A DNA stretch of 47,554 bases from an uncultured Bacteroides sp. (GCA_944322335.1 CALUOU010000012.1:1-47554); one strand, 5' to 3'. Positions 8,417 to 17,601 are shown, numbered from the stretch's first letter. The notes: generated from the sequence alone by a model not told the origin. A program made the numbers and translations.

Positions 8417-10360
8417 ATGAAAAAAAGGCTCATAGAACTCATCAAGACATACTTCCTATTTGTAGGCATTTTCGCCCTTCAGAAGCCCCTATTCATGTGG
8501 TATTACCATTCGCTCTATGCTGATGTGTCGTGGAAGGAATGGCTGGCAACGGTGTGGCACGGGCTACCGTTAGACTTGTCTATGGCCGGCTACCTGACCG
8601 CCCTTCCCGGCCTGTTGCTGATCGCCTCGGTGTGGACGCTTTCCGAGACATTACGGCGCATCAAGTGCGGCTATTTCCTGCTGGTGTCTGTATCCCTTTC
8701 AGTCATGTTTGTGGCAGACATGGCTCTCTATGGCTATTGGGGATTCCGGCTGGATGCCACCCCCTTGTTTTATTTCGCCTCCTCGCCTAAGGAATCCTTG
8801 GCAAGCGTAAGCACGGGATTCATCGCATTGGGCATCGGAGCCATGATCGGCTATGCCCTCCTCCTATACAGCTTGTTTTGGGCAACTCTCTTGCGCAAGA
8901 GAGTGTTCCTGAGCCTGAAGCTTCCCTATCGCCGGATGAGCGTCTCGCTCACCCTTTTGCTGCTGACCGGCCTTTTGTTCATTCCCATCCGAGGAGGCTT
9001 CAGCGTCTCCACCATGAACACTGGCAAAGTTTATTTCAGCACCAACCTGCGCCTGAACCATGCCGCCACCAATCCGGTGTTCAATCTCATGGAATCTCTC
9101 TCCAAACAAAAAGACTTCACCCGACAATACCGCTTTATGGGAGCCGATGAAGCCGAACGGATTTTCGCCACCCTGCTGGATCCCTCCGTGCCGGGTGCCG
9201 TAAGCGGTACAGCAGTCCGCATGAGAGCCGACACTCTCGCTACAGATTCATTGGCATCCGATTCCTTGCAGGCTTTAAAAGCCACTTCCCGCACCTTGTT
9301 CAACACCTCCCGACCCGATATTTGCTTTATCATTCTGGAAGGTTTCTCTTCCTGCCTGATGAAAACCTTGGGAGGAGAACCGGACGTGGCCGTCCACTTA
9401 GACAGCCTTGCACAAGAGGGGGTGCTTTTCACCCGTTTCTATGCCAACAGTTTCCGTACCGACAGAGGGCTGGTCTCCATCCTGAGCGGCTATCCGGCAC
9501 AGCCCACCACAAGCATCATGAAATATCCCCGAAAGACACAAAATCTGCCCTCCATTGCCCGCTCCTTGCGAGAGGTCGGCTATGAGGCACATTATTACTA
9601 TGGGGGAGACGCCGATTTCACCAACATGCGCTCTTATCTGCGCTCTTCTGGCTTTGAAACCATCGTGTCCGACCAAGATTTCCCCGTATCGGAAAGGCTG
9701 AGCAAATGGGGGGCGCATGACCACCTGGTATTCCAACGCCTTTTGAATGATCTCCAAGAGGAGTCTCGCCAGCAAACCAAAACGCAAGGGAATCCTCAAT
9801 TCCGTGTGCTACAGACATCCAGCAGCCACGAACCTTTCGAGGTGCCCTATCGACGGCTGGCTAATGACCGTCTGAACTCTTTTGCCTATACCGACAGCTG
9901 CTTAGGTGATTTCATACGCCGCTTCCGAGAACTTCCACAATGGCACAACACCGTTGTGGTGTTCGTTCCTGACCACTTGGGCGGATATCCTGAAAACATC
10001 AGCAATTTTGACCTCAAGCGTTATCATATACCTTTGTTGATGACGGGAGGCGCGGTGTGCGCCCCTCGGCGCATTGATGTCTATGGCTCCCAACAGGACA
10101 TTGCCGCCACACTCTTGGCCCAGCTGGGATTGCCGCATGACACATTCACATTCAGCAAAGACATGCTGAACCCGGACGCACCGCATTTTGCCTTCTTCAC
10201 CGTACCAGATGCCTTTGGATTGGCCTCTACGGACAATCAGCTGATTTATGACAACTTGTCTTCACGTATCGTGCTGGACGAGGGAGAACAGAAAGGGAAA
10301 AATCTCCCTCTGGGAGAAGCGTACTTGCAAAAACTGTATGATGACTTGGCAAAAAGATAA
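8417..10360 (+). CDS. LtaS-like membrane phosphoglycerol transferase / sulfatase-fold protein
   Basis: Membrane-anchored member of the alkaline-phosphatase superfamily, 647 residues. About five hydrophobic segments fill residues 1-200, followed by a periplasmic catalytic domain. The LtaS-type site can be read: E308 (FIILEGFSS), the nucleophile candidate T348 (NSFRTDRG) and D519/H520 (VPDHLGG). In Firmicutes LtaS polymerises glycerol phosphate from phosphatidylglycerol; Gram-negative homologues (MdoB/OpgB-like, EptA-like) modify glucans or lipid A. A Gram-negative host has no lipoteichoic acid, so the acceptor is unknown. It is followed 39 bases later by a PAP2 phosphatase, likely the same operon. 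Confidence 0.85.
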   Translation: MKKRLIELIKTYFLFVGIFALQKPLFMWYYHSLYADVSWKEWLATVWHGLPLDLSMAGYLTALPGLLLIASVWTLSETLRRIKCGYFLLVSVSLSVMFVADMALYGYWGFRLDATPLFYFASSPKESLASVSTGFIALGIGAMIGYALLLYSLFWATLLRKRVFLSLKLPYRRMSVSLTLLLLTGLLFIPIRGGFSVSTMNTGKVYFSTNLRLNHAATNPVFNLMESLSKQKDFTRQYRFMGADEAERIFATLLDPSVPGAVSGTAVRMRADTLATDSLASDSLQALKATSRTLFNTSRPDICFIILEGFSSCLMKTLGGEPDVAVHLDSLAQEGVLFTRFYANSFRTDRGLVSILSGYPAQPTTSIMKYPRKTQNLPSIARSLREVGYEAHYYYGGDADFTNMRSYLRSSGFETIVSDQDFPVSERLSKWGAHDHLVFQRLLNDLQEESRQQTKTQGNPQFRVLQTSSSHEPFEVPYRRLANDRLNSFAYTDSCLGDFIRRFRELPQWHNTVVVFVPDHLGGYPENISNFDLKRYHIPLLMTGGAVCAPRRIDVYGSQQDIAATLLAQLGLPHDTFTFSKDMLNPDAPHFAFFTVPDAFGLASTDNQLIYDNLSSRIVLDEGEQKGKNLPLGEAYLQKLYDDLAKR

Positions 10361-10399
10361 GACTCAAGATACGGACTAACCCTAAACACAAATCACTTT

Positions 10400-11068
10400 A
10401 TGGAAACTTTAATGGAGATTGACACAGATTTGCTGCTGGCCATCAACAGCTGGCGTTCGGAATGGGCAGATTATTTTATGTACACATTCAGCGGCAAATG
10501 GGTATGGGTTCCCATGTATGCGGCCATCCTCTATGTCATTGTGCGCAATCTGTCATGGAAACTATCACTGGCCTGCATTGTGACTATAGCCCTTACCATC
10601 ACGTTCGCCGACCAAGTGTGTGCAACCCTCATCCGCCCGCTGGCAGAGCGTCTCCGTCCCTCCAATCTGGAGAATCCGATCTCCGATGTTGTGCAGATAG
10701 TCAACGGATATCGGGGCGGACGGTACGGTTTCCCTTCCTGCCATGCCGCCAATACTTTCGGTCTGGCCTTTTACACCATCTACATTTTCAGGAACCGCCC
10801 GCTCTCCCTCTTCATGCTGATATGGGCTTTGCTCACGTGCTACTCCCGCGCTTACTTGGGTGTCCACTATCCTGGCGACCTGCTGGCGGGTGCAGTTGTA
10901 GGCATTCTGGGAGCCACGCTCTGCTGCCGTGTGTATGCATGGGCCACCAGCCGCCTCCAACGCCCGTCCACACTCAAGCATGTCTTAGCACCCGCCTGGA
11001 CAGGGGGGCTTACCATCATAGCCATAGGAATCTATGCAGGCATTTGCTTGCTGACGGCCGAAGGATAA
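10400..11068 (+). CDS. PAP2-family membrane phosphatase
   Basis: A 222-residue multi-pass phosphatase. The three PAP2 motifs appear in order: RPLAERLRP (about residue 79), FPSCHAANT (about 110; the usual PSGH is PSCH here) and SRAYLGVHYPGD (about 149). Family members dephosphorylate undecaprenyl diphosphate, phosphatidylglycerol phosphate or lipid A on the periplasmic side; the substrate cannot be told from sequence. Pairing with the upstream LtaS-like enzyme suggests a joint role in envelope lipid or head-group turnover. Confidence 0.88.
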   Translation: METLMEIDTDLLLAINSWRSEWADYFMYTFSGKWVWVPMYAAILYVIVRNLSWKLSLACIVTIALTITFADQVCATLIRPLAERLRPSNLENPISDVVQIVNGYRGGRYGFPSCHAANTFGLAFYTIYIFRNRPLSLFMLIWALLTCYSRAYLGVHYPGDLLAGAVVGILGATLCCRVYAWATSRLQRPSTLKHVLAPAWTGGLTIIAIGIYAGICLLTAEG

Positions 11069-11131
11069 GGGAAAATAAAGTTTCCAATACATTTTCCTTC
11101 CTGTCAGAGAACATTTTTGCAAACTAAACCT

Positions 11132-11139
11132 TATCTTTG
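11132..11139 (+). promoter_or_regulatory. Bacteroidetes -7 element for fbp
   Basis: TATCTTTG followed by CC, about 55 bases before the fbp ATG. The nearest upstream TTTG (11116-11119) leaves only 12 bases, short of the usual 19-21. Confidence 0.5.
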
Positions 11140-11193
11140 CCAAAAAGTTTGTGATGAACATGAATTCAACGTTTACACTTATAAAGACATCAT

Positions 11194-13179
11194 ATGGGAA
11201 ACATAACATCTGAAAGTATAGTCAGCGACTTGCGCTATCTGCAATTGCTGTCACGGAGCTTTCCGACAATAGCGGATGCCAGTACGGAAATCATTAACCT
11301 GGAAGCCATACTCAATCTGCCCAAAGGGACCGAGCACTTCCTGACCGATGTGCATGGAGAATATGAAGCTTTCCAACATGTCTTGAAGAACGGCTCAGGT
11401 GCCGTAAAGAGGAAAGTGAACGAAATCTTCGGACACACTTTGCGCGAAAGCGAGAAGAAAGAATTGTGTACCTTGATCTACTATCCGGAAGAAAAGCTCC
11501 AACTGGTAAAGGCAAGAGAAACGGATCTGGATGACTGGTACCAAATCACATTAAACCAACTGGTAAAAGTTTGCCAGAATGTTTCCTCCAAATACACACG
11601 CTCCAAGGTACGCAAATCTTTGCCTGAGGAATTCTCCTACATCATCCAAGAGCTGCTCCACGAGTCCAGTGTGGATCCGAACAAATATGCTTATATCAAC
11701 GTCATCATCTCCACCATCATTTCCACCAAAAGGGCAGATGACTTCATCATTGCCATGTGCAACCTCATCCAACGGCTCACCATCGACTCCCTCCACATCG
11801 TGGGTGACATATACGACCGGGGACCAGGCGCACACATCATCATGGACACCCTTTGCGACTATCACAAATTTGACATCCAATGGGGCAATCACGACATTCT
11901 CTGGATGGGAGCCGCCTCCGGGAACGAAGCCTGCATCGCCAATGTCATCCGGATGTCCATGCGCTATGCCAACCTGGCGACCTTGGAAGACGGATACGGC
12001 ATCAACCTTCTCCCGCTGGCCACCTTCGCCATGGACACTTACGCCGATGACCCCTGCACCATCTTCACCCCCAAAATGAACTTTGCCGATGGGTCGTACA
12101 ACGACAAGACTCTGCGCCTGATCACCCAGATGCACAAAGCCATCACCATCATCCAACTGAAGCTGGAGGCAGCCATCATAGACCGACGTCCGGAATTTGG
12201 CATGCAAAACCGGAAGTTGCTGCACCTCATTGACTATGAGCGGGGTACATTCGTCTGCGAAGGAAAAGAATACGAACTCTGTGACACCAATTTCCCCACC
12301 ATCGACCCCAACGATCCTTATAGGCTGACCGATGAGGAGCGGGATTTGATGGATAAGATCCACGCTTCATTCATGAATAGCGAGAAACTGAAGAAACATA
12401 TGCATTGCCTCTTCCGACGCGGAGGCATGTTCCAAGTGTGCAACAGTAACCTGCTCTACCATGCCTCCATCCCTATGAATGAGGACGGAAGCTTCCGGCA
12501 CGTGCGCATCGGACAAAAGGAATACTGGGGACGCAAACTCCTGCTCAAAGCTGACCAGCTGATCCGCACCGCCTATTTCGATGAGGAAAGCGAGGAAAAG
12601 CAATTCGCACAGGATTATGTGTGGTACATGTGGTGCGGGCCGGATGCCCCGTCGTTTGACAAGGACAAAATGGCCACCTTCGAACGATATTTTCTGAAGG
12701 ACAAAGAACTGCAAAAAGAAACAAAAGGATTTTACTACACCCTGCGCAACCGCGCAGACATATGTGACAACATCCTGAAGGAATTCGGAGTAGAGCCTGG
12801 GCCTCACTCGCACATCATCAACGGGCACGTGCCTGTCAAGACCATCAAAGGAGAGAAACCTATCAAAGCGGACGGCAAGCTGCTGGTCATCGACGGAGGA
12901 TTCTCCAAAGCGTACCAGCCAGAGACTGGCATCGCAGGATATACCCTGGTGTATCATTCCCACGGACTCCAGCTGGTGCAGCACGAACCGTTCCAAAGCC
13001 GCCAGAAAGCCATCGAAGAAGGGCTTGACATCAAATCGACCACCTTTGTCATCGAATTCAATTCCCAACGCATGATGGTAAAAGATACAGATAAAGGGAA
13101 AATCTTGCAGACGCAGATCTGTGATTTGGAAAAACTGCTGGTAGCCTACCGCACAGGACTGATCAAAGAAAAAGAATGA
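11194..13179 (+). CDS. fbp: class III fructose-1,6-bisphosphatase
   Basis: Gluconeogenic phosphatase converting fructose-1,6-bisphosphate to fructose-6-phosphate. At 661 residues it matches the large Firmicutes/Bacteroidetes class III enzyme (about 670) and not the 330-residue class I type. The metallophosphoesterase motifs are visible: DVHGE (from about residue 52), GDIYDRG (about 204), GNHD (231-234) and NGHVPVK (about 543). It has its own promoter; a helicase gene follows six bases after its stop, implying co-transcription. Confidence 0.96.
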   Translation: MGNITSESIVSDLRYLQLLSRSFPTIADASTEIINLEAILNLPKGTEHFLTDVHGEYEAFQHVLKNGSGAVKRKVNEIFGHTLRESEKKELCTLIYYPEEKLQLVKARETDLDDWYQITLNQLVKVCQNVSSKYTRSKVRKSLPEEFSYIIQELLHESSVDPNKYAYINVIISTIISTKRADDFIIAMCNLIQRLTIDSLHIVGDIYDRGPGAHIIMDTLCDYHKFDIQWGNHDILWMGAASGNEACIANVIRMSMRYANLATLEDGYGINLLPLATFAMDTYADDPCTIFTPKMNFADGSYNDKTLRLITQMHKAITIIQLKLEAAIIDRRPEFGMQNRKLLHLIDYERGTFVCEGKEYELCDTNFPTIDPNDPYRLTDEERDLMDKIHASFMNSEKLKKHMHCLFRRGGMFQVCNSNLLYHASIPMNEDGSFRHVRIGQKEYWGRKLLLKADQLIRTAYFDEESEEKQFAQDYVWYMWCGPDAPSFDKDKMATFERYFLKDKELQKETKGFYYTLRNRADICDNILKEFGVEPGPHSHIINGHVPVKTIKGEKPIKADGKLLVIDGGFSKAYQPETGIAGYTLVYHSHGLQLVQHEPFQSRQKAIEEGLDIKSTTFVIEFNSQRMMVKDTDKGKILQTQICDLEKLLVAYRTGLIKEKE

Positions 13180-13185
13180 ACGTAG

Positions 13186-15009
13186 ATGATGGAAGAAAAT
13201 CCCCAACTGGCACTTGCCTGGAAACTTGTGGAAAACACAGGGGCTTCCCTTTTCCTGACAGGAAAAGCTGGCACAGGGAAAACCGCTTTTTTGCGAAAAG
13301 TCCGATCTGAATCCTGCAAACGGCTGATCGTACTGGCTCCTACCGGCATTGCGGCCATCAATGCGGGAGGAGTCACGCTGCACTCCTTTTTCCAACTGCC
13401 TCTGGCACCCTACGTACCGGAAACCTCGTTCACGGCCAATGAAAAAACAGGTTACCGGTTCCGGTTCAGCAAAGAGAAAATCAGTATCATCCGTAGTATT
13501 GACCTTTTGGTGATAGACGAAATCAGCATGGTACGGGCCGATCTGCTCGACTCCATAGACCAAGTAATGCGCAAATACCGCGACCGGGACAAGCCTTTCG
13601 GAGGAGTGCAGCTGTTGCTCATCGGCGACGTCCAGCAACTGGCTCCTGTAGCAAAAGAGACGGAATGGCAGATGCTGAAAAAGTTTTATGACACGCCCTA
13701 TTTCTTCTCCAGCCGGGCATTGCGGCAAACGGACTACTGTGTCGTCGAGCTGGAAAAAGTTTACCGCCAAAATGACACACGCTTCATCAGTCTGCTCAAC
13801 AACATCCGCGAAAACCGTTGTGACAAACCGGCACTTGACCTTTTGAACAGCCGCTACATGCCTGGCTTCCATCCGCCTCAAGAAGAAGGTTACATCCGGT
13901 TAGTGACACACAACGCACAAGCACAACGCATCAACGACCTTGAACTTCAAAAACTTCCAGGACGATCATACGCTTTCCGTGCCACCATCGAAGGAAAATT
14001 CCCGGACTTCTCATACCCCGCAGACAAAGTGCTTGAACTCAAGAAAGGGGCGCAGATCATGTTCGTTAAAAACGATTCGTCCGGCGAACACCGCTTCTAC
14101 AACGGCATGATTGGCGAAGTAACTCATATCTCGCCTTCCACCATCGAAGTGCGCGGCAAAGAAAGCCCAACCCCTATCCTGCTTAAACAAGAGACCTGGA
14201 AAAATGCGAAATACGCGTTAAACGGCGAAACCAAAGAGATCACAGAAGAAGTGGAAGGAACTTTTCGCCAATACCCCATACGCTTGGCATGGGCCATCAC
14301 CGTGCACAAGAGCCAAGGGCTAACCTTCTCCAAAGCCATTATCGACATCAGCCGATCGTTTGCACACGGACAAGCATACGTAGCCCTCAGCCGATGCCGC
14401 ACACTGGAAGGGCTGGTACTCAGCAAGCCTGTCACGGCCGATGCCATCATCCGCGACAGTTCTGTAGAAATGTTCACACACGAATGCCACCGGCACATCC
14501 CCAGCGAGCAGCAATGCCAAACATTGCAACAAGCCTACTACCAAAATCTCTTGTCCGGTCTGTTCGATTTCAACCTCCTTGAACAAAGCCTGAGGCAATA
14601 CGTGCGCCTGTTGGACGAGTTTCTCTACAAACGCTACCCAAGGCTTCTGGCAGAAGGAAAGGCGGAAACCGAACGCTTCCACCAGAACCTGACTGAAGTA
14701 GCTCAGAAATTCCAGCTGCAATACACCCGCTTGGTCAATGCTTCCGCCAACTATGCAGAAGACGGATACCTGCAAAGCCGCATTCATGCCGGTGTCACTT
14801 ACTTCAAGACCCAACTGGAGCCTTTGACCCGTTACCTCGAATCAGGCACACCAGACACCAGCAATAAGGAATTGAAAAAGAGACTGAAAACCGCGCTGGA
14901 AAATCTCACAACAACCCTCCGCAACAAGCAGACACTGCTCTCCTTTGTGGAGAAAGAAGGCTTCCGCACAGACTCCTATTTGAAACAGAAAGCCATCCTT
15001 TCCCTCTGA
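13186..15009 (+). CDS. PIF1-like superfamily 1 DNA helicase
   Basis: ATP-dependent helicase of the PIF1/RecD2 type, 607 residues. Walker A is GKAGTGKT (about residues 26-33), motif Ia is APTGIAAINAGG, Walker B is LLVIDEISM (about 107-115), and the late helicase motifs are TVHKSQGLTF (about 371-380) and YVALSRCRT. The region after residue 430 is helical and charged and has no domain I can name. Such proteins unwind 5'-tailed DNA or G-quadruplexes; the role in this host is unknown. It directly follows fbp and converges with the 15025 gene. Confidence 0.9.
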   Translation: MMEENPQLALAWKLVENTGASLFLTGKAGTGKTAFLRKVRSESCKRLIVLAPTGIAAINAGGVTLHSFFQLPLAPYVPETSFTANEKTGYRFRFSKEKISIIRSIDLLVIDEISMVRADLLDSIDQVMRKYRDRDKPFGGVQLLLIGDVQQLAPVAKETEWQMLKKFYDTPYFFSSRALRQTDYCVVELEKVYRQNDTRFISLLNNIRENRCDKPALDLLNSRYMPGFHPPQEEGYIRLVTHNAQAQRINDLELQKLPGRSYAFRATIEGKFPDFSYPADKVLELKKGAQIMFVKNDSSGEHRFYNGMIGEVTHISPSTIEVRGKESPTPILLKQETWKNAKYALNGETKEITEEVEGTFRQYPIRLAWAITVHKSQGLTFSKAIIDISRSFAHGQAYVALSRCRTLEGLVLSKPVTADAIIRDSSVEMFTHECHRHIPSEQQCQTLQQAYYQNLLSGLFDFNLLEQSLRQYVRLLDEFLYKRYPRLLAEGKAETERFHQNLTEVAQKFQLQYTRLVNASANYAEDGYLQSRIHAGVTYFKTQLEPLTRYLESGTPDTSNKELKKRLKTALENLTTTLRNKQTLLSFVEKEGFRTDSYLKQKAILSL

Positions 15010-15024
15010 TCTCTCCCATCGGCT

Positions 15025-15627
15025 TCAGGGAACGGGAGGCCCCCCGAACGGCGATTTCTGTCTCACCTCCATTTCCAACCGGATTGAGAATCCGCCATCC
15101 TGTGACTTCAGTTCAAAAGCACCCTTGAAATCATTCTTTTCCCAAGGAAGCGCAGAAGGATTGGGCACCTTATATCCCTCCCGGTCGTACTCGCCGTAGG
15201 TGTTGAGCCGCATCCCATTGTTCAAGCGGAAACTGCCCATCTGCAGATTGTCCGTCGCATCCCAGATCCCCCAATTCCCGTACGGAGAAAATCCATAATA
15301 ATAAGTAGGACGCAGAAAGAAGTTGTCGGATAAGCCCTGCGTATAGACCACGCCCGGATCGAGCCGGAATATGCGGCTGTAATCCTTGCTTGCATCGGGC
15401 ACCTCCAGCTTGAAGCTGGTCAGACGAGGCAGTTTGTCCACATTCATCAAGTTCATATCCAGCATAAAAGCCCCATATTCCTTCACGCCCGAAAACACAG
15501 GGATCTCCCCCTCTGCCGATGCCGCAGGCGAAATGCGCAAGCTGTCCGCTTCCGTCTGTGAAAAGACAGGCAGACTCCCCAACAATACTCCTGCAATGAT
15601 TCCTGCTATTTGTTTCATAAGCCTCAT
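15025..15627 (-). CDS. exported protein of unknown function
   Basis: A 200-residue protein with a clear signal peptide (LMKQIAGIIAGVLLGSLPVF, cleavage likely after FSQ). The mature part is rich in aromatic residues and glycine with alternating polar/apolar stretches (FFLRPTYYYGFSPYGNW), suggesting a beta-rich periplasmic or outer-membrane protein. It ends in a proline-rich tail GGPPVP. I do not recognise a family. The start may instead be the second ATG at 15618, which has an AGG upstream. It converges with the helicase gene, only 15 bases apart. Confidence 0.75.
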   Translation of the reverse strand: MRLMKQIAGIIAGVLLGSLPVFSQTEADSLRISPAASAEGEIPVFSGVKEYGAFMLDMNLMNVDKLPRLTSFKLEVPDASKDYSRIFRLDPGVVYTQGLSDNFFLRPTYYYGFSPYGNWGIWDATDNLQMGSFRLNNGMRLNTYGEYDREGYKVPNPSALPWEKNDFKGAFELKSQDGGFSIRLEMEVRQKSPFGGPPVP

Positions 15628-15715
15628 TTTTTTTATTCCTTTCTTTTTCCGATGCGAAGTTAGTGATTTTTTTGAAAAAGCGGCCTTTTCCGATCCAACG
15701 GCTTCTAAAAAACAG

Positions 15716-15723
15716 TAATTTTG
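15716..15723 (+). promoter_or_regulatory. Bacteroidetes -7 element for the GNAT-nitrilase gene
   Basis: TAATTTTG followed by CGCC, 32 bases before the ATG at 15756. It lies inside the longer open frame that begins at 15663, which argues for the 15756 start. Confidence 0.6.
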
Positions 15724-15755
15724 CGCCGTTTTTTCAAACCCAAAGACAAAACCAT

Positions 15756-17291
15756 ATGGATTCGATCAAAATCAATAAAGTGCAGATACGCAATCTGCAA
15801 ATTGAGGACTACGACCAGCTGGCCCAGTCCTTCACACGCGTCTACACCGACGGAAGCGACGTGTTTTGGACACACAAGCAAATCGAAAAACTCATCAGCA
15901 TCTTCCCCGAAGGACAGATCGTGACCGTAGTTGACGGCAAAATCGTCGGATGCGCCCTTTCCATCATCGTCAACTATGACGATGTGAAGAATGACCACAC
16001 CTACGCCCAAGTCACTGGCAAGGAAACGTTCAACACCCACAACCCCCAAGGCAACATCCTCTACGGCATCGAGGTGTTCATCCATCCCCAGTACCGAGGT
16101 CTTCGCCTGGCCCGGCGCATGTATGACTACCGCAAAGAGCTCTGCGAGAAGCTCAACCTGAAGGCCATCATGTTCGGCGGACGCATTCCCAACTACCACA
16201 AATACGCCGACCAAATGCGCCCTAAGGAATACATCGACAAAGTCCGCCAGAAAGAAATTTACGACCCGGTGCTGACGTTCCAGTTATCCAACGATTTCCA
16301 CGTGCGCAAGGTAATGCGCAACTACCTGCCCAACGATGAAGAGTCCAAACACTACGCTTGCCTCCTGCAATGGGACAACATCTATTATCAGCCCCCCACA
16401 CAGGAGTATGTCTCCCCAAAGACCACCGTCCGCGTGGGACTAGTGCAATGGCAAATGCGTACCTACAAGACCGTTGACGACCTGTTCGAGCAGGTAGAGT
16501 TCTTTGTGGACGCCGTTTCTGACTATAAGAGCGATTTCGTGCTTTTCCCTGAGTATTTCAACGCCCCCCTCATGGCACGTTTCAACAACGAGGCGGAGTC
16601 GGAAGCCATCCGCGGGCTGGCCGCTTACACCGATGACATCCGCGAACGGTTCATCAAGCTGGCCATCAGCTACAACATCAACATCATCACAGGCAGCATG
16701 CCGCTCATCAAGGAAGACGGGCGCCTCTACAACGTAGGATTCCTCTGCCGACGGGACGGTACCTATGAGATGTATGAGAAAATACATGTCACCCCCGATG
16801 AAATCAAAAGCTGGGGGCTGAGCGGCGGACGATCCATCCAGACATTTGACACGGATTGCGCCAAGATCGGCGTACTGATCTGCTACGATGTGGAGTTCCC
16901 CGAACTTTCACGCATCATGGCCGACCAAGGAATGCAAATTCTGTTTGTCCCCTTCCTCACCGACACTCAGAACGCTTACAGCCGTGTGAGGGTGTGCGCC
17001 CACGCGCGAGCCATCGAAAACGAGTGCTTCGTGGCGATTGCGGGCAGTGTGGGCAACCTTCCCCGTGTGCACAACATGGACATACAATATGCGCAATCGG
17101 GCGTGTTCACTCCCTGCGACTTCGCTTTCCCCACCGACGGCCGACGCGCAGAAGCCACACCGAACACAGAGATGATCCTCGTTTCTGATGTCGACCTGGA
17201 TCTCCTCAATGAATTGCACACCTACGGCAGCGTGCGCAACCTGAAAGACCGCCGCAATGACCTCTATGAGGTGAAAATGAAAAACAAATAA
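15756..17291 (+). CDS. GNAT acetyltransferase fused to a carbon-nitrogen hydrolase
   Basis: A two-domain enzyme of 511 residues. The N-terminal part (about 1-215) is a GNAT-like domain with the acyl-CoA segment HPQYRGLRLARRMYDYR. The C-terminal part (about 225-500) is a nitrilase-superfamily domain with the full Glu-Lys-Cys triad: E266 (FPEYFN), K342 (YEKIHVTP) and C376 (LICYDVEFPEL). The fusion occurs widely in Bacteroidetes, but its substrate is not established to my knowledge; the two halves could act in turn on one amide or amine. The start follows a promoter element; a longer frame from 15663 is rejected. Confidence 0.92.
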   Translation: MDSIKINKVQIRNLQIEDYDQLAQSFTRVYTDGSDVFWTHKQIEKLISIFPEGQIVTVVDGKIVGCALSIIVNYDDVKNDHTYAQVTGKETFNTHNPQGNILYGIEVFIHPQYRGLRLARRMYDYRKELCEKLNLKAIMFGGRIPNYHKYADQMRPKEYIDKVRQKEIYDPVLTFQLSNDFHVRKVMRNYLPNDEESKHYACLLQWDNIYYQPPTQEYVSPKTTVRVGLVQWQMRTYKTVDDLFEQVEFFVDAVSDYKSDFVLFPEYFNAPLMARFNNEAESEAIRGLAAYTDDIRERFIKLAISYNINIITGSMPLIKEDGRLYNVGFLCRRDGTYEMYEKIHVTPDEIKSWGLSGGRSIQTFDTDCAKIGVLICYDVEFPELSRIMADQGMQILFVPFLTDTQNAYSRVRVCAHARAIENECFVAIAGSVGNLPRVHNMDIQYAQSGVFTPCDFAFPTDGRRAEATPNTEMILVSDVDLDLLNELHTYGSVRNLKDRRNDLYEVKMKNK

Positions 17292-17303
17292 TCAAAAAGA
17301 CAC

Positions 17304-17343
17304 GGGCTGGAAGCCAACGTTTCCAAGCGCAGACTTCCAGCCC
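17304..17343 (+). terminator. hairpin after the GNAT-nitrilase gene
   Basis: Ten-base perfect arms GGGCTGGAAG and CTTCCAGCCC around a 20-base loop, starting 12 bases past the stop codon. It is followed by TTATAAG and not a strong T run, so termination may be weak or Rho-assisted. Confidence 0.5.
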
Positions 17344-17503
17344 TTATAAGTAAAACGGCCGCTCTTTCCCCATCCGACTCCCGTTTCTTAGCCAGATGCA
17401 AAAACCATAAATATCGCAAATTCAAATTTCGGAAGTGCCCGATTCATCTTGAACGGCAAGAACTCTGTATGTGGAAATCTAAAGGCACAGGGTAATATAG
17501 ACA

Positions 17504-17591
17504 TTGCACATACGTATGCAAGACTTTGCATGTGCTTATGCAAAGCTTTGCACAAATGGATGCAAGATCTTGCACAAGCGTATGCAAAACA
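17504..17591. repeat. four-unit array of 22-bp palindromic repeats (TTGCA-N8-TGCAA)
   Basis: Four consecutive 22-base units start at 17504, 17526, 17548 and 17570, with no slippage in period. Every unit begins TTGCA and has ATGCAA at unit positions 13-18; the first is TTGCACATACGTATGCAA. Eleven of 22 columns are invariant. The junctions are also palindromic: TGCAAAGCTTTGCA and TGCAAGATCTTGCA are perfect, TGCAAGACTTTGCA nearly so. A period of 22 is not a multiple of three, so it is not coding. It sits between the 3' ends of two convergent genes; nothing else is seen in this 310-base gap besides the hairpin at 17304. Confidence 0.9.
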
Positions 17592-17601
17592 GTTATAACG
17601 G

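Noticed and set aside
10462-11127. A 221-codon frame shifted within the PAP2 gene
   Set aside because: The PAP2 motifs are all in the other frame; this one is Pro/His/Leu-rich without motifs.
12367-13881. A 504-codon frame antisense to the fbp and helicase genes
   Set aside because: It straddles two well-supported genes and is rich in Phe/Gln/Val as expected of a mirror frame; no domain is visible.
17504-17591. CRISPR array
   Set aside because: Repeats are about 18 bases with 4-base gaps; there are no unique spacers of 30 bases or more and no cas genes.
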